From positions 62,001 through 126,000 of the forward strand of contig NZ_FOTD01000001.1 in the NCBI RefSeq assembly GCF_900114465.1: a DNA stretch of 64,000 nt, written 5' to 3'. Position 1 is the first letter of the stretch, and the number at the start of each line of letters is the position of its first letter. Shown here in pieces: positions 36,971-46,059 of this stretch. The notes under the pieces were generated by a model. That model was given only the letters and a program-made list of their open reading frames with translations. It had not been told where the DNA came from and made no database searches. Both the position numbers and the translations under genes were made by a program. The stretch comes from Trichococcus palustris (lineage in GTDB: Bacteria; Bacillota; Bacilli; Lactobacillales; Aerococcaceae).

Positions 36971-37978
36971 ATGCATATTCCCGACAATTATTTAAGTCCG
37001 TCGACCAGTATCATGATGGGAGCAACTATGATTCCTATATGGACGATAGCAATTAAAAAGGTCAAAGCGGAAGTTCCAAAAACAAAGTTGCCTTTACTCG
37101 GGGTTGGGGCGGCTTTTACATTTTTGTTGATGATGTTCAACGTACCGTTGCCTGGAGGAACAACCGGACATGCGGTTGGAGGGACCTTAATAGCACTCCT
37201 GCTGGGACCATATGCCGCGTGCCTCTCGATTACGATCGCACTTCTGATTCAAGCCTTACTATTTGGCGATGGAGGGATTTTGGCTTTTGGTGCCAATTGT
37301 TTTAATATGGCCTTCCTGTTGCCTTTTGCTGGCTATTTTATTTTTCAATTTATAAAATCTAAAGCGAAAACAGAAAAAGGCGAATATTTTGGTATTGCCG
37401 CGGGCTCCTATTTAGGGCTAAATCTTGCAGCTCTATGTGTAGCCGTCGAATTCGGCATTCAGCCGCTGCTTTTCACGGATGCTAGGGGCCAACCGCTGTA
37501 TAGCCCGTATCCGCTGTCGGTCGCCATACCGGCCATCACCATTCCGCATCTGCTGGTGGTGGGTATCGTAGAAGCCCTGGTTTCGGTGGAAATTTACAAA
37601 TTTATCAAAAGAGTCTCCCCAGACATGATCCATAAAGAGACAATAAAACAAAGCAGAGCCATCTATGCTTTGATTGTAGCGCTTATTTGTTTGACACCGC
37701 TCGGACTTTTAGCAACAGGTACCGCTTGGGGAGAATGGGATAAAGAGGAAATCCAAAATACGGTAGCCAATGGGAAAGCGCTGGGGTACATACCTGCCGG
37801 TTTGAAAAATGGCTTCAGCTTTGAAGCCATTATGCCGGATTATAAAATCGCTGGTTTATCCGATGCAACCGGATATCTTTTATCAGCGGTGGCTGGTGTC
37901 GCCATTTCAATCATTGCATTTAAAATCATCGGCAGTTTAAAAAAGAGAAGGTCGGCAAAAGATGAAAGAGATACCTGA
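36971..37978 (+). CDS. nikM: nickel ECF transporter NikM-NikN fusion
   Basis: This 335-residue membrane protein is the metal-binding S component of an energy-coupling-factor importer. The N terminus Met-His-Ile-Pro-Asp matches the conserved metal-coordinating end of CbiM/NikM. About six helices follow, with GGTTGHAVGGTL and FGDGGILAFGANCFNMA characteristic of the family. From about residue 225 a second part with ICLTPLGLLATGTAWGEW resembles the NikN/PDGLE component, so the two are fused. Nickel rather than cobalt is inferred from the urease genes that follow. GAGAGGAGG precedes ATG 36971. The nikQ start overlaps its 3' end by 17 bases. Confidence 0.9.
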   Translation: MHIPDNYLSPSTSIMMGATMIPIWTIAIKKVKAEVPKTKLPLLGVGAAFTFLLMMFNVPLPGGTTGHAVGGTLIALLLGPYAACLSITIALLIQALLFGDGGILAFGANCFNMAFLLPFAGYFIFQFIKSKAKTEKGEYFGIAAGSYLGLNLAALCVAVEFGIQPLLFTDARGQPLYSPYPLSVAIPAITIPHLLVVGIVEALVSVEIYKFIKRVSPDMIHKETIKQSRAIYALIVALICLTPLGLLATGTAWGEWDKEEIQNTVANGKALGYIPAGLKNGFSFEAIMPDYKIAGLSDATGYLLSAVAGVAISIIAFKIIGSLKKRRSAKDERDT

Positions 37979-38756
37979 GTGGTTGTTAACAGAAGAAACG
38001 TACGTGCTGCAATCAGACAAGAATACGTTCATCGATAAAAGCATCCAGTCAATACTGAAGGTCATTTCAAGAATAAAAGATCAAACTTCAAGCCGAGCGC
38101 TGAAATATCCGGTAAGTGCAACCTTGAAAGTGTTCAGTACGTTGTTGTTGGTAGTTTTGCTTTCTGTCTCAAGAAGCCCTTTATTCGTAATGGCTGTAAT
38201 CGTATGCTTGCTCGTCATTTTAAGTCTGATGGAAGTCAGGATGATTGTAGGAATCCTAAAGGTAAGCTGTGCGGCAACTTTGTTTTCTGCGTTTGTTCTC
38301 TTGCCGGCAGCTATTTGGGGGGATTTCTTCAATAGTCTGTTATTGGTCAGTAAAGTATTTGCGAATATCTTAGCAGTGAATATCCTGTCCCATTCGACAA
38401 ATTGGAACGCCATTGTCAGTGTTTTAAAAAGCTTCTTTGTTCCGGATATGTTTATTTTCGTCTTGGATATCACGCTGAAATACCTGGTGCTGTTGGGTGA
38501 TTTTGCTTTGAATATGCTGCAAGCATTAAATTTAAGGTCAGTCGGCAGAGACAACAGCAAGTATACTTCCCTTTCCGGTATTGTCGGAACGACCTTCATC
38601 AAATCGAAGGAAATGGCTGAAGACATGCAAAGTGCGATGGAATGCCGCGGCTTCACCGGTGAATATTATGGGGGTCATAAATTAAAAATGGGCATCGGTG
38701 ATTTGTTGGGTACCATGCTCGACGCAGGTATAATCTTTCTATTTTTTGTCATTTGA
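37962..38756 (+). CDS. nikQ: nickel ECF transporter T component NikQ
   Basis: This 264-residue CbiQ-family membrane protein couples the ATPase to the nickel-binding subunit. Helices start near VSATLKVFSTLLLVVLLSV. The cytosolic coupling region carries the CbiQ-type Ala-Met-Glu-x-Arg-Gly motif (QSAMECRGFTGEY) near residue 225. The start at ATG 37962 lies inside the end of nikMN with AGAAGG about ten bases ahead, which indicates coupled translation. It precedes nikO by a short spacer. Confidence 0.88.
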   Translation: MKEIPEWLLTEETYVLQSDKNTFIDKSIQSILKVISRIKDQTSSRALKYPVSATLKVFSTLLLVVLLSVSRSPLFVMAVIVCLLVILSLMEVRMIVGILKVSCAATLFSAFVLLPAAIWGDFFNSLLLVSKVFANILAVNILSHSTNWNAIVSVLKSFFVPDMFIFVLDITLKYLVLLGDFALNMLQALNLRSVGRDNSKYTSLSGIVGTTFIKSKEMAEDMQSAMECRGFTGEYYGGHKLKMGIGDLLGTMLDAGIIFLFFVI

Positions 38757-38767
38757 GGGGATCTATC

Positions 38768-39511
38768 ATGATTGAATTAAACAGTGTGTCCTATGCTTAT
38801 GCGGGCAGCCCGGCATTAGAAAATATAAATCTGCAGATAAAAAAAGGTGAGGCAATCGCCTTATTGGGACCAAACGGTTGTGGCAAGTCGACTTTGTTGA
38901 AGCTGATAAACGGGCTTGTATCACCTGATAGCGGCGTATATACATTCAACAATCAAGAAATAACCGCAAAAAAAATGCAAGACCCCGCTTTTGCCAAGAG
39001 GTTTCACCAAAAAATCGGTTTCGTTTTCCAGAATTCGGATACGCAACTATTCTGTCCTGATGTTTATGATGAGGTTGCTTTTGGCCCTCGGCAGATGGGG
39101 ATGACCGAAGAAGCAATCGAGAGACGGGTGAATGATTGCCTCACTTTGTTGGACATCCACGCGCTTCGGCAGAAATCGCCTTACCATTTAAGCGGTGGGG
39201 AGCAAAAAAAAGTAGCGATTGCATGCGTTCTGGCTTTGAATCCGGACGTGCTGGTTCTTGATGAACCCATGAATGGTCTGGATCCAAGAACGCAACGATG
39301 GTTGGTAAATTTTCTGATTCAATTAAATAAGGCCGGGAAAACGTTGATTACCTCAACCCATAATTTAGATTTGGTGCAAGAAATTTCCCGAAGAGCGGTT
39401 TTGTTTGGGGAAGAACATAGTATTGTAGCCGATTTAGCGACAGAAAAATTGCTTGCAGAAATCGAACTTTTGAAAAGAGTGAATCTGGTAGATGAACAGT
39501 ACCAAAGATAA
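38768..39511 (+). CDS. nikO: nickel ECF transporter ATPase NikO
   Basis: NikO is the ATPase of the importer, probably a homodimer. The 247-residue protein has Walker A GPNGCGKS (about residues 36-43), a Q-loop in GFVFQNSDTQLFCP, the signature LSGGEQKKVAIA and Walker B VLVLDEPMNGLD. The Q-loop wording with 'D-T-Q-L-F' is typical of CbiO-type ATPases. ATG 38768 behind GAGGGGA is chosen over an ATG at 38753. Gene order M-Q-O then urease strongly suggests nickel delivery to urease. Confidence 0.9.
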   Translation: MIELNSVSYAYAGSPALENINLQIKKGEAIALLGPNGCGKSTLLKLINGLVSPDSGVYTFNNQEITAKKMQDPAFAKRFHQKIGFVFQNSDTQLFCPDVYDEVAFGPRQMGMTEEAIERRVNDCLTLLDIHALRQKSPYHLSGGEQKKVAIACVLALNPDVLVLDEPMNGLDPRTQRWLVNFLIQLNKAGKTLITSTHNLDLVQEISRRAVLFGEEHSIVADLATEKLLAEIELLKRVNLVDEQYQR

Positions 39512-39575
39512 GAAAGCAGAAGTGAACGTTGGTTGCGTTGCGATAGACGATTATGACTGGTTAAGAGGTGTTGAG

Positions 39576-40772
39576 ATGAAAAAAACGAAGAAACCCACAT
39601 TAGCTTTCGGTTGTTCGGTTTTAGGGGGATTGCTCCTTTATTATGCCATGATGTGGCTACAACCTACATTGCCTAGCATCTTATTTGATTATCACTATTG
39701 GTTGGATCACATGATGACATCCCCGTTAATGAAGTTCTATTGGATGATCGGCGACATGACCGAGCCATTTTTCTTTAAATCGTTGTTAGGCGGTATCGGT
39801 TTGCTGATTGGTTCGATTCTTGCCTATCAATTGGATAAAAGAAAATCCAGATATCGTTTGACGCCGATTACATACGGTTACGGCAAATTGTGGCCATGGC
39901 TTTTTGCTGCATCATTTTTAAGCTTGCTGATCGTTACGCTCCTTTTCGGAAATATCAGGAGCGAAGAGCCTGGCTGGGTAGCCACTTTTATCCCGTATGT
40001 AAGTATTGCCGGTGCTGTGATCCTGAAGTACGGCGGCAATATGAAATCCGTATTGACAGGCAGTATTCTGGGGGCATTGTTCTCAACGCCAATTACGATG
40101 TTCATCCGATATATTTGTTTAGCCAACGGGTTGCCGGGAGTAATCGGCAGTGTCTCCGGGATGTGGATTGGAGGAATCATCGTTTTGCAAACGTGTTACT
40201 ATCTTCCTTGGATGACATTAGTCGAAACGGCGCCGAATAGTTCGGTTATTCCGGGTGAGATGACGATCGCTCAATTGAAAAAGGCTTCTCCAAACCGATT
40301 CTTTATCAGACGTTTATTGGCGGATTATTCTGAGCCGATGTTTGTCGGGAATGAGTATGCCGGCTTCTTTCTGATTATCGGCAGTCTACTTTCCTGGTTA
40401 TTAAATCCGTATCATGTTTCCTATGGCACGGGTTTATTTCCGGGTATTCTGTTGGCCGGCTGGCTTTCAGGCGCTGTAGCCATTTACCTTTATTGGGACA
40501 AATGGATGGAGCAAGATTTTTTCCCGAGCTTTGTCGGAATCGTTTCGGTGGCGCCGCAAACCGTTTTGAAGTTCGGTTCCTCCATCTGGATCATTGTATT
40601 TACAGCAGTGCTGGCGGCGATTATTTGTCCGCCGATTGCTGAATATGTGAACAGCAAATTGCCGAAGCATTGGCACAGTATGATTGGCTTCACTTTTTCA
40701 ATGGCGCTGGGGACAGTTGTCATTACGCTGATTTTGCGGTACTTGCAAATGAGCTTTCCATTTTTATTTTAA
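39576..40772 (+). CDS. unrecognised multi-pass membrane protein in nickel/urease operon
   Basis: I do not recognise this 398-residue protein. It has about 11 hydrophobic helices and no soluble domain. Two halves resemble each other. A segment near residue 139 (FIPYVSIAGAVILKYGG, followed by a helix ending STPIT) resembles one near residue 316 (PSFVGIVSVAPQTVLKFGSS, followed by a helix ending CPPIA), an offset of about 177 residues. Such duplications are common in transporters. ATG 39576 behind AAGAGGTG is chosen; a longer frame from 39492 overlaps nikO. It lies between nikO and ureE, so uptake of urea or nickel, or export of ammonium, is a reasonable guess only. It is not a UreI, UT-type or Amt protein by visible motifs. 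Confidence 0.75.
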   Translation: MKKTKKPTLAFGCSVLGGLLLYYAMMWLQPTLPSILFDYHYWLDHMMTSPLMKFYWMIGDMTEPFFFKSLLGGIGLLIGSILAYQLDKRKSRYRLTPITYGYGKLWPWLFAASFLSLLIVTLLFGNIRSEEPGWVATFIPYVSIAGAVILKYGGNMKSVLTGSILGALFSTPITMFIRYICLANGLPGVIGSVSGMWIGGIIVLQTCYYLPWMTLVETAPNSSVIPGEMTIAQLKKASPNRFFIRRLLADYSEPMFVGNEYAGFFLIIGSLLSWLLNPYHVSYGTGLFPGILLAGWLSGAVAIYLYWDKWMEQDFFPSFVGIVSVAPQTVLKFGSSIWIIVFTAVLAAIICPPIAEYVNSKLPKHWHSMIGFTFSMALGTVVITLILRYLQMSFPFLF

Positions 40773-40787
40773 GGAGTGTGAATCGAA

Positions 40788-41270
40788 TTGATTATTGAAA
40801 ACGTAATAGGAAACATGAAAAACAGGGACGCCGATTCTTTTAAAAAGGACTACGTTGAGATCCACTGGTATGAATCACGGAAAAAAATCAATCGTTTGCT
40901 GTCAAAAAATGGTGCAGAGATAGGCATTAAATTAGACGACCATACGGCAGACCATGGGCTGCAAGAAGGCGATATTCTGTTTTTGAACGAAAATACGAAA
41001 GAACTCATTTATGTATCGATCTTACCTGAAAAATGCATCGTGGTCGAAGGTGCCAATACAAAAATGATGGCAAAACTTGCTTATGAAATCGGCAATCGTC
41101 ATGCTCCCCTGTTTTACGGGTCACATGAGTTCCAACTGGTTGTCCCATTTGATGAACCCATGCAGGAATTGCTGAAAAAATATAGTTCATCGATTGAAGT
41201 AGCGGAAATTAAGCTGCTGGAGTCAAATGCCATTTCTTCAGTGAGCAACAAAGGAGATCACCATCATTAG
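40788..41270 (+). CDS. ureE: urease accessory protein UreE
   Basis: UreE is the nickel metallochaperone that hands metal to the urease maturation complex. The 160-residue protein has an N-terminal beta-rich domain and a ferredoxin-like metal-binding domain with a conserved histidine in IGNRHAPLF. A short C-terminal tail ends in three histidines, a modest version of the His-rich tail seen in some UreE proteins. Translation begins at TTG 40788 behind AAGGAGTGTG. It is followed 13 bases later by ureF. Confidence 0.9.
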   Translation: MIIENVIGNMKNRDADSFKKDYVEIHWYESRKKINRLLSKNGAEIGIKLDDHTADHGLQEGDILFLNENTKELIYVSILPEKCIVVEGANTKMMAKLAYEIGNRHAPLFYGSHEFQLVVPFDEPMQELLKKYSSSIEVAEIKLLESNAISSVSNKGDHHH

Positions 41271-41283
41271 AAAGGGTGTCCAA

Positions 41284-41982
41284 ATGAAAAATGATCAGCA
41301 CTATCTGTTGCACCAAATAAATGACTCCCAGTTTCCGGTGGGGAGTTACGCGCATTCGTTCGGTCTGGAAACGTATATTCAGGCCGAACTCATCCAGGAT
41401 GATGAAGCTGTTTTTCAGTACATCAAAAGCAATTTGATGAATAGCGTTCTTTATAATGAAGTGCTCGCCATCTCTCAAGCCTATGATGCAGCGGAGCAAG
41501 AAAAAATTGAGGATTGTCTGCGTTTGGAGAAAAAAATAAGAGCGTTGCGCCCCCAAAAAGAGATCCGTGAGGCATATGAAAAAATAGGCTCGCGCTTTGT
41601 CAAAACGATAGATAAGATGCAAATCACCGCCGATTTATCCGGATTCCATTCGTATGTGGATGAATGCGGCATGCAGGGTTTGGCATCGACTTATAGTGTC
41701 GCATACGGTGTGCTGTGCGCAAACCTGCAGATTGAAAAAGAAGAGGCTTTGCAGGGATTCCTGTTTTCCAATACGCTGAACAGCGTCATCAATTGTGTGA
41801 AGGCTGTACCGATTAGTCAACTTTCTGGCCAAAAGATAATGGTCCAATGTTATCCTGTTTTCGATGAAATGATTGAGAAGTGCTTGTCTTTGAGTGAAGA
41901 CGATCTAGGGAAAGCATCGCCCGGGTTTGAAATCAGATCGATGCAACATGAAAACCTGTATTCAAGGTTATATATGTCTTAG
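41284..41982 (+). CDS. ureF: urease accessory protein UreF
   Basis: UreF is an all-helical protein that binds UreD and UreG and acts as an activator of the UreG GTPase during urease maturation. The 232-residue sequence begins with the family segment QINDSQFPVGSYAHSFGLETY. Later it has QGLASTYSVAYGVL and a helix with NTLNSVINCVKAVPISQ. AAAGGGTG upstream supports ATG 41284. Its TAG stop overlaps the ribosome site of ureG. Confidence 0.92.
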   Translation: MKNDQHYLLHQINDSQFPVGSYAHSFGLETYIQAELIQDDEAVFQYIKSNLMNSVLYNEVLAISQAYDAAEQEKIEDCLRLEKKIRALRPQKEIREAYEKIGSRFVKTIDKMQITADLSGFHSYVDECGMQGLASTYSVAYGVLCANLQIEKEEALQGFLFSNTLNSVINCVKAVPISQLSGQKIMVQCYPVFDEMIEKCLSLSEDDLGKASPGFEIRSMQHENLYSRLYMS

Positions 41983-41991
41983 GAGGAAAAA

Positions 41992-42603
41992 ATGATGCCA
42001 TATGTAAAAATCGGAGTTGCCGGACCGGTAGGGTGCGGAAAGACGCGTTTAATCCAAAATGTAGTCGGCATTTTAAAGCAAGATTATAGCATCTGCGTCG
42101 TAACGAATGATATCTACACAAACGAGGATGCACAATATCTGATTGCGAGCGGTATTTTGGACCCGGAAAGAATCCGCGGAGTTGAAACCGGAGGATGTCC
42201 GCATACAGCCATCAGGGAAGACGTTTCCATGAATATGGAAGCCGTGGAAGAATTGGCGGCTACCTTTCCGGATACAGAGATCGTCTTCATTGAGAGTGGC
42301 GGAGATAACCTTGCGGCTACCTTCAGTCCGGATTTAGCCGATGCTACTATTTTTTGCATCGATGTAGCCGAGGGAGGAGATATTCCCAGAAAAGGTGGTC
42401 CCGGTATTACACGTTCAGACCTGCTGGTAGTGAACAAATGCGATTTAGCGCCCTATGTAGACGTTGATTTGGAACAATTAGATGTAGATTGTGCGCGCAT
42501 GCGCAAAGACAAGCCTTACTACATTACAAACATGAAAGGTAACGAAGGTCCTCTGTTGATAGCTGACTGGATCCGCAAGAATATCTTATTAGAAGGTCTG
42601 TGA
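41992..42603 (+). CDS. ureG: urease accessory GTPase UreG
   Basis: UreG uses GTP to drive nickel insertion into apo-urease. The 203-residue protein has a P-loop GPVGCGKT near residue 12, where most homologues have serine in place of cysteine. It also has the metal-binding Cys-Pro-His motif in [26 protein letters not shown] and the G4 motif NKCD. TAGGAGG six bases upstream supports ATG 41992; ATG 41995 is also possible. It follows ureF by nine bases. Confidence 0.94.
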   Translation: MMPYVKIGVAGPVGCGKTRLIQNVVGILKQDYSICVVTNDIYTNEDAQYLIASGILDPERIRGVETGGCPHTAIREDVSMNMEAVEELAATFPDTEIVFIESGGDNLAATFSPDLADATIFCIDVAEGGDIPRKGGPGITRSDLLVVNKCDLAPYVDVDLEQLDVDCARMRKDKPYYITNMKGNEGPLLIADWIRKNILLEGL

Positions 42604-42609
42604 TGAGGG

Positions 42610-43401
42610 ATGAAAAGTAAATTTGCCCAACAATCAAAACTATATTTACGGGTAGAAGAAAAGAATAACCGGACCTGCTTAGTCGACAATTTTTCAACGC
42701 CACCGTTGAAAGTGATGCGTCCTTTCTACCGCTCCGATCAAGGAATGGAGCTAATGATCATGAGCGCTTCAGCCGGCATTTTAGCCGGCGATGACCAACT
42801 GATCGATATCGGGATTGGTGCGAATACGAACGTTGAGATTTCATCGCAATCATTTGAAAAAATATTTACGATGAAACCTGATGAACTAGCCGTCAGAAAC
42901 ACGACTATTCAGGTTGGACCAAATGCATCGCTCATCTATAATCCGCTTACGACCATTCCATTCCGTGGTTCTTCCTACCGGGCGAAAACCAGCATCCAAT
43001 TAGAAGACGAGACATCCCGATTTATCATGATGGATATCATCAATTCCGGCAGGGTGGACAGTGGGGAATCCTTCCAGTTCCGTAAATTCCAATCTGTCAC
43101 CGAAATCATTTCGCAAGGGGAATATCTATACTTGGACAACTGCCATTTCGAACCTGAGCAAAGTCAGATGGCTGATTTTGGGATGTTTGAAGGATTCACG
43201 CATTTGCTTACCGTCCTGATTTTCCATCATCAACTAGCAGAAGAAAAAAAGGCTGAAATAAGAAAGATAATCGATAGTCACCCTTCCGTTCAAGGCGGCA
43301 TTTCTACCACTTGGTCGGGAAATTATGTGGTGAGGGTTTTAGGCGGAAATTCCCAGGAATTGGAAAAGATAGCAAAGAAAGTGACTGAACAATGCCAATA
43401 A
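42610..43401 (+). CDS. ureD: urease accessory protein UreD (UreH)
   Basis: UreD is the scaffold that joins UreF and UreG to apo-urease and carries nickel through a tunnel. The 263-residue protein has the family features PPLKVMRPFY, SASAGILAGDDQ, a beta-helix-rich body and IYNPLTTIPFRGSSY. ATG 42610 is the only usable start, since TGA lies in frame just upstream. The ribosome site is poorly spaced (GAGGG directly before ATG, or AGAAGG 13 bases away), so translation may depend on coupling with ureG. Confidence 0.92.
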   Translation: MKSKFAQQSKLYLRVEEKNNRTCLVDNFSTPPLKVMRPFYRSDQGMELMIMSASAGILAGDDQLIDIGIGANTNVEISSQSFEKIFTMKPDELAVRNTTIQVGPNASLIYNPLTTIPFRGSSYRAKTSIQLEDETSRFIMMDIINSGRVDSGESFQFRKFQSVTEIISQGEYLYLDNCHFEPEQSQMADFGMFEGFTHLLTVLIFHHQLAEEKKAEIRKIIDSHPSVQGGISTTWSGNYVVRVLGGNSQELEKIAKKVTEQCQ

Positions 43402-43422
43402 ACAAGAAAAGGAGCCGGTTTT

Positions 43423-43725
43423 ATGCATTTAGTGGATAAAGATATTGAAAGATTGATGATATTTACTGCAGGTGAGGTTGCACGGAAAAGAAAAGAGCGA
43501 GGGTTGAAGCTGAATTATCCCGAGGCAATAGCACTGATCAGTTCAGAAATGTACGAACTTGCCAGAGATGGAAAAACTGTTGCAGAAATCATGTATTTGG
43601 GGACCAAAATCTTATCCAGCGAAGATGTGATGGATGGTGTGCCAGTGATGATCCATGACATCCAAATCGAAGCAACATTCCCAGATGGCACAAAATTAGT
43701 TACCGTTCATAATCCAATTATTTAG
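43423..43725 (+). CDS. ureA: urease gamma subunit
   Basis: UreA is the small structural subunit of urease (EC 3.5.1.5). Its 100 residues match the usual length and include [20 protein letters not shown] and the C-terminal [28 protein letters not shown] before ATG 43423 is a strong ribosome site. As a separate gene rather than a UreAB fusion, it follows the normal bacterial three-subunit plan. ureB begins 13 bases downstream. Confidence 0.96.
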   Translation: MHLVDKDIERLMIFTAGEVARKRKERGLKLNYPEAIALISSEMYELARDGKTVAEIMYLGTKILSSEDVMDGVPVMIHDIQIEATFPDGTKLVTVHNPII

Positions 43726-43738
43726 GGGGTAAAAATTG

Positions 43739-44101
43739 ATGATTCCGGGAGAGTATATTTTAAAAAAGGAAAATATTGAGTTGAATGCAGGTAAAGCAGT
43801 CATCCGGTTACCGGTTAAGAATGTCGGTGACCGTGCCGTTCAGGTGGGTTCTCATTATCACTTTTTTGAAGTGAACCGTCATTTGAAATTTGACCGTGAA
43901 GCTGCCTATGGATTCTGTCTGGACATTGCTTCAGGAACTGCCGTCCGTTTTGAACCTGGAGAAGAAAAAGAGGTTCAATTAGTAGAACTGGGTGGGGTTA
44001 AGAGAGTCATCGGTTTAAATGGATTGACCAACGGCCAAACGAATGAGTTGAACAAAAAGCAAGCAATTGAAAACGCCAAATTAAAAGGTTTCATCGACTA
44101 G
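43739..44101 (+). CDS. ureB: urease beta subunit
   Basis: UreB is the beta structural subunit. The 120-residue protein begins [16 protein letters not shown] and carries [20 protein letters not shown] and [17 protein letters not shown], which form the beta core. ATG 43739 behind TAGGGGG is preferred over a TTG one codon earlier, because homologues start Met-Ile-Pro-Gly. The ureC gene starts ten bases after its stop. Confidence 0.96.
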   Translation: MIPGEYILKKENIELNAGKAVIRLPVKNVGDRAVQVGSHYHFFEVNRHLKFDREAAYGFCLDIASGTAVRFEPGEEKEVQLVELGGVKRVIGLNGLTNGQTNELNKKQAIENAKLKGFID

Positions 44102-44111
44102 GAGGGACATT

Positions 44112-45833
44112 ATGAGCATCAAAATTTCAAGAGAAAAATATGCCTCGATGTATGGGCCAACAGTAGGGGATAAGATTCGTTTGGCTGATACAAATATCTT
44201 GATCGAAGTGGAAAAAGATCATACGGTGTACGGAGAAGAAACAAAATTCGGCGGCGGTAAAACCGTTCGCGATGGCATGGCCCAAGCTTCTGAAATCACT
44301 TCCAAAGCCGGTGCTCCGGATCTCGTTTTAACGAATGCCTTAGTGTTGGACTTTACCGGAATATATAAAGCTGACATCGGCGTCAAGGATGGTAAAATTT
44401 GCGGAATCGGCAAAGCCGGAAATCCGGGCATCAACGACAATGTGACACCCAGTCTAGTGATTGGGGCGTCCACAGAAATCCTTTCTGCTGAAGGCAAGAT
44501 AGTAACGGCCGGAGGAATCGATACCCATATCCATTTCATCAGCCCGCAGCAAGTCCGGACTGCCTTGAACAGCGGCATCACAACAATGATCGGCGGCGGG
44601 ACGGGACCGGTTGATGGCACCAATGCCACTACCTGTACGCCTGGACCCTGGTATCTGAAAGAAATGTATCGGGCTGCGGATGGTTTATTGATGAATATCG
44701 GCATTTTAGGCAAAGGCAATTCTTCCTCCTTTGAACCATTGGCAGAACAGATCGAAGCTGGCGCATGCGGGCTGAAAATACATGAAGACTGGGGTTCAAC
44801 GCCAGCCGTCATCGATACCTGTTTACAAGTAGCTGACAAGTATGATGTGCAGGTGTCGATCCATACCGACACTTTGAATGAAGCCGGCAATATCGAGGAT
44901 ACGCTGGCAGCCATTAACGGACGCACAATCCATACCTATCACACAGAAGGTGCGGGTGGTGGCCATGCTCCGGATATTATTGTTGCAGCAGGAGAAGAAA
45001 ATATTTTACCTGCATCCACCAATCCAACGATGCCATTCACAATCAATACGATCGATGAACATTTGGATATGATGATGGTTTGTCATCATTTGGATAAGAG
45101 TTTGAAAGAGGATGTGGCTTTTGCCGATTCCCGTATTCGCCCGGAAACCATCTCAGCTGAAGATGTCCTGCAAGACTTAGGCGTATTTTCTATCATGAGT
45201 TCAGATTCTCAAGCTATGGGTCGAGTAGGAGAAACCATTACCCGCACCTGGCAATCAGCCTCTAAATCGAAGGATCAACGTGGCGCATTGCCTGAAGACA
45301 AAGCTACTGACAATGACAATTTCCGCGCAAAACGTTATGTTGCGAAATACACAATCAATCCTGCAATCGCTCATGGCATTGCCGATTACGTAGGTTCCAT
45401 TGAAATTGGGAAATATGCTGATTTGGTTGTCTGGGAACCGAAATTTTTTGGTGTGAGACCGGAGCAAATCTTAAAATCAGGCATGGTCATCAGTTCAAAA
45501 ATGGGTGATCCGAATGCTTCTATCCCAACACCACAACCAATCATTTATCGCGACATGTTTGGCGCTTTTGGTGGGGCATTACATGATACGTGCTTCAGCT
45601 TTGTTTCACAAGTTTCCATTGATAATGGAACCATCGCCAGCTATGATCTTAAAAAGAAGGTATTGCCTGTCCATAATTGCAGAACAGTAGGGAAAAAAGA
45701 TATGAAGTTCAATAGCGAAACACCTACTCTTCATGTTGATCCTGATACTTATCGTGTTGCAGTGAATGGCAAAGAGGTCAGTTGTGAACCTGTGAGTGTG
45801 CTTCCGATGGCACAACTGTATAATCTATTCTAA
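44112..45833 (+). CDS. ureC: urease alpha (catalytic) subunit
   Basis: UreC carries the di-nickel active site that hydrolyses urea to ammonia and carbamate. The 573-residue protein has nickel ligands in DTHIHFISP, the carbamylated Lys222 in GLKIHEDWG, and histidines in HTDTLNEAG and [15 protein letters not shown]. The mobile-flap segment MMVCHHLDK with catalytic histidine and the Asp in SSDSQAMGR are also visible. All expected residues are present, so the enzyme should be active. It is the last gene of the operon, preceding a 28-bp perfect hairpin. Confidence 0.97.
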   Translation: MSIKISREKYASMYGPTVGDKIRLADTNILIEVEKDHTVYGEETKFGGGKTVRDGMAQASEITSKAGAPDLVLTNALVLDFTGIYKADIGVKDGKICGIGKAGNPGINDNVTPSLVIGASTEILSAEGKIVTAGGIDTHIHFISPQQVRTALNSGITTMIGGGTGPVDGTNATTCTPGPWYLKEMYRAADGLLMNIGILGKGNSSSFEPLAEQIEAGACGLKIHEDWGSTPAVIDTCLQVADKYDVQVSIHTDTLNEAGNIEDTLAAINGRTIHTYHTEGAGGGHAPDIIVAAGEENILPASTNPTMPFTINTIDEHLDMMMVCHHLDKSLKEDVAFADSRIRPETISAEDVLQDLGVFSIMSSDSQAMGRVGETITRTWQSASKSKDQRGALPEDKATDNDNFRAKRYVAKYTINPAIAHGIADYVGSIEIGKYADLVVWEPKFFGVRPEQILKSGMVISSKMGDPNASIPTPQPIIYRDMFGAFGGALHDTCFSFVSQVSIDNGTIASYDLKKKVLPVHNCRTVGKKDMKFNSETPTLHVDPDTYRVAVNGKEVSCEPVSVLPMAQLYNLF

Positions 45834-45838
45834 AAGTA

Positions 45839-45902
45839 AACAAGGAGGGCCTGTCCAAAAACTTGAATGCAGGATCAAGTTTTTGGACAGGCCCTCCTTG
45901 TT
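45839..45902. terminator. 28-bp perfect hairpin after ureC
   Basis: Arms 45839-45866 and 45875-45902 are perfectly complementary around an eight-base loop. No long T run follows. It probably ends the urease transcript, but its length is unusual. Confidence 0.65.
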
Positions 45903-45985
45903 AATATGTTCAGTTAGACGTTGCTCCTAACCGGGACCACACTGCAGCTGAAGCTGGTAGGATGGCAAATAAAGGAAGATATTAG

Positions 45986-46017
45986 AATAAGCTATAGCAT
46001 TCCACAGCTTATTTTTC
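45986..46017 (+). terminator. possible second terminator before the AraC gene
   Basis: An 8-bp perfect stem (45986-45993 with 46006-46013) is followed by a short T stretch. It lies about 45 bases ahead of the AraC-family gene. Confidence 0.4.
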
Positions 46018-46059
46018 TACAATAGAAGAAAGCGTTTTGAGAATAGGAATGGTGAGGGA

